NCBI RefSeq assembly: GCF_008808095.1
Contig: NZ_CP023396.1
Coordinates: 3,117,501-3,181,500, forward strand
Direction of reading: 5' to 3'
DNA length: 64,000 nucleotides
From: Pseudoalteromonas ruthenica
Lineage (GTDB): Bacteria > Pseudomonadota > Gammaproteobacteria > Enterobacterales > Alteromonadaceae
The notes under the pieces were generated by a model that saw nothing but the letters and a program-made list of their open reading frames with translations, was not told the DNA's origin and did not search any database. A program made the position numbers and the translations under genes. Position 1 is the first letter of the stretch. Every line of letters begins with the position of its first letter. This document shows, piece after piece, positions 45,220-54,368 of the stretch.

Positions 45220-48200
45220 TTAGCTGCGACGACGACGCAACCACATGAGTGGTGCCATCAGTAGCGCTAGCCACCCTAATGAGCCCGAGCTAGTGCTCTT
45301 CTTCACAGGAACTTGAGGCTGTGGTTCTGGTTGCTCAGATGCTTCATCAGCTAGGTTAGTGACATTGACCATCACCGTTGCCGTGTTAGAAATATTGCCG
45401 CTGGTATCTGTGGCAACAACTTCAAACATTACCTGTTCAAGACCACTGTCGTAATCAAGCTGTTCGGCATTGGCCACAACGACCTCACCATCGCTGTTGA
45501 TATCAACGGCGGTCGAGCTTGAGCTCACAACAATAAACTCTGAAATAGCGCCAGCAAAGGTCGCATTTCGCTCAGCGGTAAGTGTACCAATAACCGTACC
45601 TTGTTCGGTGTTTTCATCTACCGAGAACTGCGCATCAGCCAAACTAGGCGCCACTTGCATATCATTGCGCGGTGAGGTGACAACGGCTTTGGCGCCATTG
45701 GTAGATAGAATAGTGAAGTTAGCATCAGCAAATAAGAACTGTGCACTTTCCCCAGGAGCAATACTCTGTACTTCATCACCCTGAGCATCTACTGCCATTG
45801 CCACAATTTGTGCAGGTGCGAAGTTATAGTTACCTTGAGCAGTATCAACGGCGTTACTGCCACCTGTTGGGAAGTTATCAGGTGCGGTTCTGAAACGTAC
45901 CGTAGCATTGACATTGCCCAAGTCCGCCGCAGTCAGACCATAATCACCAATACAATTTTGCAGTGTTACGTAGTTAGTCGCACTGTCGAAGTACAAGTTG
46001 CTCAGATTACCGCTTAATTGACCATAAGGCGTTGTAAAGGTAATAGGTGTAGGTGTCGCGCCGCCAAACAGTGAGTAGTTTAGCGAGTGGGCTGTGACAT
46101 CCCAGCGGCCATCACCATCCATATCAAAATCTGCGGCGAAGCCACCCATATCAGCGTGGGCTACAGGCTGGTCAACAACCAAAGTTGTAAATACGCCATA
46201 TCCTGATTCACAGAACGAGGCTGGTACAGCCAATGTCTCGACACTGCCAGCTACAATATCTAAACGACCACCATCACCCACTGTGTCTGTTACTGTATTT
46301 TCAACAATCACCGGTGTGAGCTCCGCAGCACCTTGGTTGTGCAGTGTATAAACAACACCTTGCTCACCTTTTTCGGCGCTGATCACAGGTTTTGCCGCTG
46401 CACGTGGAAGTACATGATAAACCAAATGCAAGGCCTGTTCTCCACCTTCACTAAAGACCAACGCACCATCTAGCTCTGAGTCTGTCAGCAACTCAGTCGC
46501 TGCTAAGGTGTCAATATTGCTGCCACTTAGCTGCCACTCTGGTAATGTTGTAGGGTCAATAGTCATTGCCACTTCAAACTCGACGGATTGGCCCGCCGGA
46601 ATAGTCACTGAAGTGGGATACTCAGCCATTAAGCTACCGCGTTCAACATCGTCTGCAAAACGCTGCTCTAAACTGAGCTCATATGTCTTAGCACTGCTTG
46701 AGAAGTTTTTAACTACCACGGTTTTAGTCATCGTGGTTGTTTCACTTAAGCTTTGCAGCCCGAATGACAGCGCAGCTTGATGCGTGTCTTTTGCCCACGC
46801 AGCTACCGGTAGGTTCGCAGCCTTTTCTACGTCAACCAAACCAGAGCCAATGGCGCTAATCGGTGCCATTGCTGCGTTTTCATCAAGCGCACGTGGGGTG
46901 ACGGTAACATCAAGGTTTGCTGCATTCATCAAGGTTGCTTTAAGTTCCATCGCGTTGCGCTCTGGTAAAGCCTCTTTAAGCATACTGATAGCACCAGCAG
47001 TAATTGGGCCTGAGAATGACGTGCCTGTTGCTCCTGAAAGCCCTGTGCCTGTGCCAGGCTCGGCGGTCATGATATTAACACCGGGGGCAGTGATCTCAGG
47101 TTTTAATAGGCCGCTGACCGAAGGTCCACGAGAGGTGAAATCGGCCATCGCACCAGGAGTTGCCACTAACTCAGAGGAAATATTGAAGCTAGCGCCGCCT
47201 TTTAATTGCGTCCCAGTGGCAAAAGTAACCCCTACTGATGGAATACTCACTGCTTCATCAAACCCGCCCATAGGCGCAGGCGTGCCATCATCAACGTTAT
47301 TGGCGATAATAACAAAAGCAGCACCCTTAGTTTGGGCAGCCAGTACTTTATCAGTGAAGTTACAGCCACCACGGTCCACCACTACAGCCTTGCCTGTAAA
47401 ATCAACACCTTCAGCAAAAGGCTCACAAGCGGTTTGGTTGGCATCTGGATAAACCAGCTCAATGTCATCGCTGCTAAAGCTGAACGCACCTGGGCCAAAA
47501 TTGGCGCCCTGAATGACAGCTTCTTCGCCTGCCACTGTGCCTTCAGCCACACGAGTCTCATCCGTTGGGTGAGTCATGGCTCCCACAGAAAGTGCATTTT
47601 CAGTGGTGCTTGGGCCACCAACGATAAATGGATATGCGCCATCGTTGCCGGCAGAGATAACCACACTTGTACCTAACTTGGCAGCGCGATTAATAAATAG
47701 GCCTACCGCATCTTCCGCAAGGTCACCGTAGTCGCCACCTAAAGACATGTTAACCACATCAACGCGGTCTTCAATATCCATGTCGCCATTGGGGTCCATC
47801 GCTGATTCTAGCGCCAGTAATTGTGCAAGTCCTGGACAACCACCGCCACACACCGAATACACAAACAATTCTACATTAGGTGCAATCCCCGTTACCGAGT
47901 GTGAAACATGTGTACCGTGGCTCGTGCCGAAGTCAATCGGATCGGCATCATCATTAAAGTAGTCATAGCCACCTTTAACAATACCTTGCGGCCAAGTTAC
48001 CGTCGTGGGATCAGCAGTGGCTGCGTCATAAGCCGCTTGCGTACCCTCACCACCAAATACTGCGTGGGTATAATCAATGCCGGTATCAAGCACTGCCACT
48101 CGAACTCCTTCACCAGTCGCGATTTGGCTCTCAACTAAGGGCGTTGCTTTGATGTAATCAGCACTATCAGCAACATTAAGCTCATAGTCGTAAACCGGGT

Positions 48201-48612
48201 AGATTTCTTTCACATCCTCGTGCGCCAGCACTTTTCTCACTTCAGACTCATCGCCGTTAACAACAAGCGCATTAACCAGCTTAGTGGTGCGTGTGATCAC
48301 ATTGAGGTTTAAATCGGCGCTTTGAATATTACTTAATACGCGCTCTTGCGCTTGCGAGATATGCGCACTTTGCGTGGCTTGCTGATCTTTGCTTACTGAA
48401 AACATCGGCTCACTGTTAAGCTCAATAAGCCAAGATACAGCACGTTTGTTCTGTTTTTTAATGTCGCCAAGTTGGCGCTCAATTTTGCTTTGATGCTGCG
48501 GTGTAAAAATTTTATTCTGTGGTTCTAGCTCTGAAGCTGCGACTTGAGTGCTAAGCAAGGCAGACGACACGCCCAGTGCTAATGCACTCAATTTGAGTTT
48601 ATTTGAAGCCAT
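45220..48612 (-). CDS. secreted subtilisin-like serine protease (S8) with GlyGly-CTERM-like tail
   Basis: An 1130-residue protease. In order: signal peptide (1-26), inhibitor-I9-like propeptide (about 55-140), the S8 catalytic domain with Asp176 (VLDTGID), His232 (SHGTH), Asn323 and Ser532 (GTSFSG), an inserted protease-associated (PA) domain (about 370-485), beta-rich C-terminal domains with a cadherin-like module near the end, and a final SSGSLGWLALLMAPLMWLRRRR tripartite tail. Such tails occur on rhombosortase substrates exported by type II secretion. The ATG was chosen after AGAGGAAAATT; a start 15 codons upstream gives no signal peptide. An extracellular protein-degrading role is expected. 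Confidence 0.93.
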   Translation of the reverse strand: MASNKLKLSALALGVSSALLSTQVAASELEPQNKIFTPQHQSKIERQLGDIKKQNKRAVSWLIELNSEPMFSVSKDQQATQSAHISQAQERVLSNIQSADLNLNVITRTTKLVNALVVNGDESEVRKVLAHEDVKEIYPVYDYELNVADSADYIKATPLVESQIATGEGVRVAVLDTGIDYTHAVFGGEGTQAAYDAATADPTTVTWPQGIVKGGYDYFNDDADPIDFGTSHGTHVSHSVTGIAPNVELFVYSVCGGGCPGLAQLLALESAMDPNGDMDIEDRVDVVNMSLGGDYGDLAEDAVGLFINRAAKLGTSVVISAGNDGAYPFIVGGPSTTENALSVGAMTHPTDETRVAEGTVAGEEAVIQGANFGPGAFSFSSDDIELVYPDANQTACEPFAEGVDFTGKAVVVDRGGCNFTDKVLAAQTKGAAFVIIANNVDDGTPAPMGGFDEAVSIPSVGVTFATGTQLKGGASFNISSELVATPGAMADFTSRGPSVSGLLKPEITAPGVNIMTAEPGTGTGLSGATGTSFSGPITAGAISMLKEALPERNAMELKATLMNAANLDVTVTPRALDENAAMAPISAIGSGLVDVEKAANLPVAAWAKDTHQAALSFGLQSLSETTTMTKTVVVKNFSSSAKTYELSLEQRFADDVERGSLMAEYPTSVTIPAGQSVEFEVAMTIDPTTLPEWQLSGSNIDTLAATELLTDSELDGALVFSEGGEQALHLVYHVLPRAAAKPVISAEKGEQGVVYTLHNQGAAELTPVIVENTVTDTVGDGGRLDIVAGSVETLAVPASFCESGYGVFTTLVVDQPVAHADMGGFAADFDMDGDGRWDVTAHSLNYSLFGGATPTPITFTTPYGQLSGNLSNLYFDSATNYVTLQNCIGDYGLTAADLGNVNATVRFRTAPDNFPTGGSNAVDTAQGNYNFAPAQIVAMAVDAQGDEVQSIAPGESAQFLFADANFTILSTNGAKAVVTSPRNDMQVAPSLADAQFSVDENTEQGTVIGTLTAERNATFAGAISEFIVVSSSSTAVDINSDGEVVVANAEQLDYDSGLEQVMFEVVATDTSGNISNTATVMVNVTNLADEASEQPEPQPQVPVKKSTSSGSLGWLALLMAPLMWLRRRRS

Positions 48613-48784
48613 AATTTTCCTCTGAAAGACATCATTATTGTTGTTGTTCAATTGCAACTATAATGAAAACAAAAAGAGGGGCAAGATTAAATTAATGTAA
48701 AATTATTATAAGTGAGTTGGAAAGCGGGCTATGCCCGCTCAATGGACTTTCAATGGACCTCATGAATATGTAACAAAGTATGTT

Positions 48785-49420
48785 TTAAATAAGACTTACG
48801 AGCGGCTCGTAACCCCAAGTACATAACAGCGCAGCCAGTATAGCTGCAAAAACCACGAACGCAGGCCAAGCAGGCTTGACTACCGCTGTTTCTTGCAATG
48901 CATTATTGCGACCGGTGATCATCGCTGGTACCAGTCTTTTACCTTTCAATGCATAAATCACAATAGCAGCAATATGCAAAGCAATGGCGGCTAGGATAAA
49001 GTCAAAGTTTTGATGGTGCACGGACGAGGCCCACTCAACCCAATCGTAAGATACATATTGGACTAAAGGACCATCGGTAAGAATGTCGTCTGTGGTCATC
49101 AATCCGCTGAGCAGTTGCACCAATAACAGTGCAAAAAATAGCAACACCATATAGCTGCCCGCCGCATTATGCCCGGCCACTTGTTCGCTTTGTCTTAGCG
49201 CCCTAAACACGGCTTTAGGTGAGTGTAATAACTTGTGCAAACGGGCACTTTCGCTACCAAAAAGCCCCCACAATAAACGAGTCGCAAGCAATGCTAAGGT
49301 AATGTAGGCGAGCACAAAGTGCAACTCCATCGCGCCCTCCTCCGCAGAGAAATAGAGGCCAGCAATACACAGCACTAAACTCCAATGAAAAAAGCGTATA
49401 AACCCATCCCAAACTTTCAT
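48785..49420 (-). CDS. cytochrome b561-type membrane protein
   Basis: A 211-residue inner-membrane protein with four or five helices. The first carries the haem-ligand pattern KVWDGFIRFFHWSLV; further His residues lie in helices at about 33, 78 and 150. It matches the cytochrome b/b6-domain family that moves electrons between quinol and soluble cytochromes. Such genes often adjoin cytochrome c' genes; here the subtilase gene separates them. Electron delivery to that cytochrome is an inference. Confidence 0.85.
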   Translation of the reverse strand: MKVWDGFIRFFHWSLVLCIAGLYFSAEEGAMELHFVLAYITLALLATRLLWGLFGSESARLHKLLHSPKAVFRALRQSEQVAGHNAAGSYMVLLFFALLLVQLLSGLMTTDDILTDGPLVQYVSYDWVEWASSVHHQNFDFILAAIALHIAAIVIYALKGKRLVPAMITGRNNALQETAVVKPAWPAFVVFAAILAALLCTWGYEPLVSLI

Positions 49421-49502
49421 TTTTGACTCCTTAACTTGGCAATATTGCGATTATGCCAAACTCTGTGTCATGCTGCGTGCTTGATCGTAAAAAACTTTGC
49501 TT

Positions 49503-50219
49503 ATGTCTGCTGTTACAAACGCTAAAAACCGAACCCGCTTACATCGACTGGCCTTTATCAAAGGTCAGCTCGATATGTTACCGTTAAACTTAGCGGTTTT
49601 ACCTTGGGGGCTATTGTGTGGCTCGTTAGCGATGCAAAACGGCTTCAGCGCCTGGGAAACACAATTGATGTCGTTGTTGGTCTTTGCCGGCTCGGCGCAA
49701 CTGGTGGCCATCGAGCTTATCGCTGATCATACGCCACTGCTGACACTGCTGTTTACGACCTTCATTATTAGCTCTCGCCACTTTCTCTATGGTCTGGCAG
49801 TACGCCAAAAGGTGATTAGCCAACCGCTGCGCTGGCGCTTGCCCGTCAGCTTCGTGTTAACCGACGAGTTATTCGCCTTTTCCCACCACCGCAAGGCATA
49901 TCAAACGAAAACACGCCTTATTTATGCGCTCAGCGCTGGCTTTAGCTTTTATGTGGCCTGGAATATATGGACTCTATTGGGCATCTTGGCAGGCCAACTA
50001 TTACCCGATTTAACCAATTTAGGCTTAGACTTTGCCATCGCCACTACTTTTATTGCCTTGGTTGTGCCCACCATAAAAAACAAAGCAACCTTAGCCTGCG
50101 TGGTGATCACCGGGATTTGCGCCGCCACTTTCAAAGCTTGGGGGCTGGAACTCTGGTTGGTACTTAGCGCCCTAAGTGGTATGACGGTGGGCTACATGGT
50201 CAGTAAGGATAGCCAATGA
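49503..50219 (+). CDS. azlC: AzlC-type branched-chain amino-acid exporter, large subunit
   Basis: A 238-residue membrane protein with about six to seven helices. The WGLLCGSLAMQNGFSAWETQLMS and VFAGSAQL segments mark the AzlC/YgaZ family. Together with AzlD it should export valine or other branched-chain amino acids. The ATG here is without a clear ribosome site. The stop overlaps the azlD start by four bases (ATGA). Confidence 0.88.
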   Translation: MSAVTNAKNRTRLHRLAFIKGQLDMLPLNLAVLPWGLLCGSLAMQNGFSAWETQLMSLLVFAGSAQLVAIELIADHTPLLTLLFTTFIISSRHFLYGLAVRQKVISQPLRWRLPVSFVLTDELFAFSHHRKAYQTKTRLIYALSAGFSFYVAWNIWTLLGILAGQLLPDLTNLGLDFAIATTFIALVVPTIKNKATLACVVITGICAATFKAWGLELWLVLSALSGMTVGYMVSKDSQ

Positions 50220-50518
50220 TACTGACGACCATAGTGCTTATGGCATGTATCACCTTTGCCAGCCGTTACCTGTTTTTACATCGCGCCTTACCCTTTCGGG
50301 TCGGGCCCAAATTGCAGCGCTTTTTAAGCTTCAGTGCGCCGGCGGTACTGACCGCTATTTGGGTGCCCATTGTCCTCCTTCCTGAGGGGCAGTGGCATAT
50401 TAGTTATCGCAATCCTTATTTACTGGCCGCCGTACTGGCCATTATTGTTGCTTATCGCAGTAAAAGTATCTATCTCACTACCTTAGTAGGGATGGCTGCT
50501 TATTTTCTGCTGCGCTGA
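50216..50518 (+). CDS. azlD: AzlD-type small exporter subunit
   Basis: A 100-residue protein with three to four helices and the FASRYLFL and RFLSFSAPAVLTAIWVP segments of AzlD/YgaH. It begins inside the azlC stop, so the two subunits are made together. A terminator hairpin follows. Confidence 0.88.
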   Translation: MILTTIVLMACITFASRYLFLHRALPFRVGPKLQRFLSFSAPAVLTAIWVPIVLLPEGQWHISYRNPYLLAAVLAIIVAYRSKSIYLTTLVGMAAYFLLR

Positions 50519-50527
50519 AAAACAAAA

Positions 50528-50545
50528 AAGGGGCTTTCGCCCCTT
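50528..50545. terminator. terminator between azlD and a convergent small gene
   Basis: Stem AAGGGGC / GCCCCTT with loop TTTC. A-rich sequence to the left gives a good U-run on the minus strand, so it ends the small gene; the plus strand has TTCCTAAC. Confidence 0.7.
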
Positions 50546-50552
50546 CCTAACT

Positions 50553-50741
50553 TTACTCGTTGAGGTAATCGTCAAAATCATCGTAGCCGAGATTTTTCCG
50601 CAGCTTACGCTGCTCTAGATAATCATCGAGCTTCTTTTTGACCTTGCGCTTACGACGGTCATGTTGGTTACGCCCCATCGCTTCGTATTCATCTTCAACA
50701 AATTCGTCATCTAACGCATCATAGGAATATGTTTTACCCAC
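50553..50741 (-). CDS. small charged protein of unknown function
   Basis: A 62-residue soluble protein with an acidic N-terminus (DALDDEFVEDEYE) and a strongly basic centre (HDRRKRKVKKK), then an acidic tail. It resembles the small PA3496-type proteins of gammaproteobacteria in size and charge pattern, though I cannot confirm this. The alternating charge suggests RNA, ribosome or protein binding. A ribosome-site-like GGAG precedes the ATG, and a good terminator follows, which supports a real gene. Confidence 0.65.
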   Translation of the reverse strand: MGKTYSYDALDDEFVEDEYEAMGRNQHDRRKRKVKKKLDDYLEQRKLRKNLGYDDFDDYLNE

Positions 50742-51081
50742 AATACACTCCAGTTAATTACAATCATTGTGCGCGGCTCAAGCTTAGCTCCACCACGACC
50801 AAGAGCCTACGCCCTTAAAATGAATAAATAGCTGCAAATGGCAAAACTGGAAAGTGAGATTTTTTTATCGTTTCAACAAATATCTTTTATTGACGATGAT
50901 CATCAATGTGCGACTTTCACCAACATCTTGTTAAAAACGACTAAAAGTTAGCTTTTTTTTAAACCTCTAGCAAAAATCTGCTCGTCATTAATACATAACC
51001 TATTGTTTATTATAGAGTAATAATTTTGGCACCGAATTTGTAATGTATCTCTCGTAACAACAATCAACGGGAATAAAGACA
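50742..51081. other. 340-bp intergenic region upstream of the YggN-like gene
   Basis: AT-rich DNA with divergent promoter space. The clearest element is an imperfect palindrome TTGACGATGATCATCAA (50890-50906), with seven of eight pairs complementary, perhaps an operator. No coding frame or RNA is supported. Confidence 0.4.
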
Positions 51082-51873
51082 ATGAAAACGACAGCAGCCC
51101 TTCTTTTTGCATCCATGACGGTAACCACAAGCGCACTGGCACACGAGCAAAAGCCAGATAACCTCTCATTTGGTTCACAACAGTGCGATATTGAGTTTAA
51201 AAGTGATATTCGTATCAACCCTGAACGCATACAAATCACCAATGTCGATAATCAACACATGGTGTACGATGGTCAGCAGCTGCTCGTTGATGGTGAAGTT
51301 ATGCCTCTGACTGCAGCTCAGCAGCAAGCACTGGATAATTACTCTCAGCAACTACGTAGTTACGTCCCTGAAGTTGCTCAGATTGCCCTTGATGGCGTGA
51401 AAATAGCCGGTGTGGCCATTGAAGAAGTGAGTGCAGCGTTTGGCATTGAGCATAATGACGCGTTGCAGCAGGTCGTGGATAATATTGGCAATAATATCGA
51501 GCATAGCTTTTATCAAAATGGCGAGTTTGTGATGGGCAAACAAAGCTTTGATGAGCTAGGTGAAGATATTGAGCAACAATTCGATGAAAACTTTGAACAA
51601 GCCGTTGAACAGGCAATGGTGCAATCAATAGGCAGCGTGCTGATGGCCTTGGGTTCGCAAATGGTCAGCTCAGGTGGCGACATGGACGAGTTCGAGCAGC
51701 GCATGGAAAGAATGGGTGAGCAAATTGAACAGCGTGTTGAGCTTCAAGCTGCCAATATCGAGCAGCGCGCAGATGCCCTGTGCCATTCATTTTCAGAGTT
51801 GGCAGAGCAAGAGGCCCAACTGGTGAGCATGGTCCCAGAACTAAGTGACTTCCAGCTTTTAATTACTAAATAG
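51082..51873 (+). CDS. exported DUF2884 (YggN-like) protein
   Basis: A 263-residue periplasmic protein: signal peptide 1-20 (ALA), then an N-terminal beta part with Cys35 and an Asp/Gln/Glu-rich helical part, ending with Cys235 that could pair with the first. It parallels E. coli YggN in layout (IRINPERIQITN...DGQQL...LTAAQQQALDNYSQQLR). Function is unknown. GGGAAT precedes the ATG. Strongly acidic and glutamine-rich. Confidence 0.75.
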   Translation: MKTTAALLFASMTVTTSALAHEQKPDNLSFGSQQCDIEFKSDIRINPERIQITNVDNQHMVYDGQQLLVDGEVMPLTAAQQQALDNYSQQLRSYVPEVAQIALDGVKIAGVAIEEVSAAFGIEHNDALQQVVDNIGNNIEHSFYQNGEFVMGKQSFDELGEDIEQQFDENFEQAVEQAMVQSIGSVLMALGSQMVSSGGDMDEFEQRMERMGEQIEQRVELQAANIEQRADALCHSFSELAEQEAQLVSMVPELSDFQLLITK

Positions 51874-51882
51874 TCGGAATAA

Positions 51883-53328
51883 TCACCCCTTTCGCACTTG
51901 CTGGCAGAGCGCTCCCAACCGCGCTACTGCCACTTCCACTTTATCGCTCCAAGGAATACCATAACTCAGGCGCACACATTGACGGTATTTATCGGTAGCG
52001 CTAAATATTGAGCCCGGTGTAATGCTGATCCCCGCGTCCAACGCCAAATGAAAAAGTTCAATCACATCGTATTGGCTAGGTAACTGCAGCCACAATACAC
52101 AGCCGCCCTTGGGATTAGTCATCCGCGTTTTTTCCGGAAAATGCTGTAACACCAGCGCCCGCATGCGCTCCTTGTTCAAAGCTAGGCGCTGGCGTAGTGT
52201 ACGTAAGTTTTTGTCGTAATCGCCACTACTCATAAACTCATACAGGGTCCACTGATTCATCAACGATGATGAACAGCTAATCGCCCGCTTTAAGCGCCGC
52301 GCTTGCGCTGCATACTTACCGGCAATCATCCACCCGACGCGATAACTCGGCGCCGCTGTTTTGGAAAGCGATGAGCAGGTGATCACTTGCCCTTTGCGAG
52401 AAAAGTATTGCGCCGGTTTAGCATGACTATGTTCATACGCCAATTCACCATACACATCATCCTCAATAAGCACCGCCCCTCGCTCCTCAATCATGCGCAC
52501 CAGTTGCTGGCGGCGCTCATCGGACATGTGCGAGCCCAAGGGGTTGCTAATTGTAGTAGAGAAAATACAGGCTTTGATGTCGTGCTCTGCGAAGGCACGC
52601 GCCAAATCATCTGCACAGACACCTTCTTCCGGGCACATTGGGATCTCTATGGCTTTCAGTCCCAAACTTTCAATCATCTCAATGATGCCGAAGTAACAGG
52701 GCGATTCGATAGCGACTATATCACCCATTTGCGTAACGCATTGCAGCGCAATGTTTAATGCTTCTTGCGCGCCATTGGTAATAACGAGCTCGTCACTATT
52801 CACACCGATGGCAAAATCTAAATATCGACCGATGATCTCTTTTTTTAGCGGTGCAAAGCCGTCCAGTGGGCCATAGTTAATCGCTTGGTCGCCGGCTGCG
52901 TTCATTACCTTGCGCATAGTTCGGCTCAGTACTTTATCGGTGGCACTCACCGCCACCGGGTTGGCGATCCCCAGCGGGATCACACCGGGCTGATGTAAAC
53001 CATCGAAAACCTGTTCAATTAATGCCTGCTTGTTAACTGCCACGGGCGAGCGCGCCAGTCGTGAACGTTTAGGCTGGCTGCACGGGAGCACCGCCGCATT
53101 TAAGTAAAACCCAGACTTTTCCCGGGCGCTAACCACCCCTTGACGTTCTAACTCCTGATACGCTTGCTGTACCGTGGGAATGCTAACCGAGAGTTTCTGC
53201 GCCATGGCCCGCAGCGAGGGAAGTTTTTCCCCTGCATTTAAGGTGCCGTGTTGCTGCATATCTTTAATCAAGTCGACAACTTGCTGATAAAGATAAACAG
53301 CGCGCTGCTTGTTAATCGTCCGCGACAT
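51883..53328 (-). CDS. MocR-family transcriptional regulator (GntR-HTH plus aminotransferase fold)
   Basis: A 481-residue fusion. A GntR-type winged helix at about 1-75 (SLRAMAQKLSVSIPTVQQAYQEL) is joined to a fold-type I PLP aminotransferase domain (about 105-480), with the PLP-Lys in SSLSKTAAPSYRVG. MocR proteins sense amino-acid-derived ligands or PLP. It is divergent from a DMT transporter, and the intervening 90 bp carry a direct-repeat operator candidate, so it most likely controls the transporter. The first good ATG is used; an in-frame start eight codons upstream would lie in the operator. Confidence 0.9.
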   Translation of the reverse strand: MSRTINKQRAVYLYQQVVDLIKDMQQHGTLNAGEKLPSLRAMAQKLSVSIPTVQQAYQELERQGVVSAREKSGFYLNAAVLPCSQPKRSRLARSPVAVNKQALIEQVFDGLHQPGVIPLGIANPVAVSATDKVLSRTMRKVMNAAGDQAINYGPLDGFAPLKKEIIGRYLDFAIGVNSDELVITNGAQEALNIALQCVTQMGDIVAIESPCYFGIIEMIESLGLKAIEIPMCPEEGVCADDLARAFAEHDIKACIFSTTISNPLGSHMSDERRQQLVRMIEERGAVLIEDDVYGELAYEHSHAKPAQYFSRKGQVITCSSLSKTAAPSYRVGWMIAGKYAAQARRLKRAISCSSSLMNQWTLYEFMSSGDYDKNLRTLRQRLALNKERMRALVLQHFPEKTRMTNPKGGCVLWLQLPSQYDVIELFHLALDAGISITPGSIFSATDKYRQCVRLSYGIPWSDKVEVAVARLGALCQQVRKG

Positions 53329-53344
53329 AATCTGTATAGGTATC

Positions 53345-53386
53345 AAAATCACTTTTCTGTGTATGTACAGTATACAGAATCACTTT
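53345..53386. promoter_or_regulatory. candidate MocR operator: spaced direct repeats plus palindrome
   Basis: AATCACTTT occurs at 53347-53355 and 53378-53386, 31 bp apart (about three helical turns). A near-perfect inverted repeat TTCTGTGTA / TATACAGAA sits between and overlaps them. GabR, the best-studied MocR protein, binds direct repeats spaced by about three turns, so this arrangement is what that family predicts. Confidence 0.6.
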
Positions 53387-53420
53387 AAAATACCACCTTT
53401 TACGATCACGAGAATTCATC

Positions 53421-54368
53421 ATGAACAACATCCTGCTTTATGTGGTCACTGTACTCATTTGGGGCTCAACTTGGCTGGCGATTGAGTTTCAACTAGGTAG
53501 CGTGCCCGTGGAGGTATCACTGTTGCTGCGCTTTGCCATAGCAGCGCTATTGATGTGGGGGTATGTGCTCATCAAACGCCTCCCTATGCGTTTTAATCGC
53601 CGCGATCATGTCTTTTTTGCCCTATTAGCATTGTGTAATTTTGGCGCGAATTACCTCATTCTCTATTGGGCGCAAGCCTATTTAACCTCAGCACTGGCCT
53701 CGATTGCGTTCAGTATGCTGTTGTTGATGAATATCATTAATACCAAGCTGTTTTTCTCTCGTCCCATCGCCAAACGCATTTATTTTGGCGCCCTACTGGG
53801 CGTGGTAGGGATTGCCGTACTGTTTTGGCCGGCAATTTCGTCGTTGGATTTAAACAATGGCGTATTAATTGGCTTGCTGCTGGCGTTGTCGGGCACCTTA
53901 GTGGCATCGTTAGGGAATATGGTCAGTGTGCGTAACTCACAAGCCGAGGTCGGAATTTTACAAGGCAATGCTTGGGGCATGTTGTATGCAACCCTAGGTT
54001 TAAGCTTATATGTTGTATTCACTGGCGCCAGTGTCGACTTCGCAACAACCACAATGAGTTACTGGCTATCGCTGCTTTACTTAAGCACCTTTGGTACGGT
54101 CATCGCCTTTGCCTGCTACTTCGTGCTATTAAAAAATATTGGCCCTGAGAAAGCCAGCTATGTGATCGTCTTATTCCCGCTCGTAGCGGTGGTACTGAGC
54201 ACCCTATTTGAAGGCTTTGTATGGCAAGCGAACACCGTATATGGCTTTGCCTGTGTACTGCTTGGCAATGCCATTGTGCTCACGCCAGTGCACAAAATAA
54301 CGGCTCGCTTTCGTAAGCCCCGTGTTACCGAGGTACCACAAAAAGCAGTGCGTCCGCTTGGCAGCTAA
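53421..54368 (+). CDS. EamA/DMT-family exporter
   Basis: A 315-residue protein with ten hydrophobic helices in two EamA repeats (about 5-130 and 145-285). LIWGSTWLAIEFQLG is a DMT signature. Its divergent MocR partner suggests it exports an amino acid, polyamine or related amine whose level the regulator senses. The last 44 bases overlap the convergent lipid-kinase gene. The C-terminal tail after residue 285 is basic and soluble. Confidence 0.85.
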   Translation: MNNILLYVVTVLIWGSTWLAIEFQLGSVPVEVSLLLRFAIAALLMWGYVLIKRLPMRFNRRDHVFFALLALCNFGANYLILYWAQAYLTSALASIAFSMLLLMNIINTKLFFSRPIAKRIYFGALLGVVGIAVLFWPAISSLDLNNGVLIGLLLALSGTLVASLGNMVSVRNSQAEVGILQGNAWGMLYATLGLSLYVVFTGASVDFATTTMSYWLSLLYLSTFGTVIAFACYFVLLKNIGPEKASYVIVLFPLVAVVLSTLFEGFVWQANTVYGFACVLLGNAIVLTPVHKITARFRKPRVTEVPQKAVRPLGS

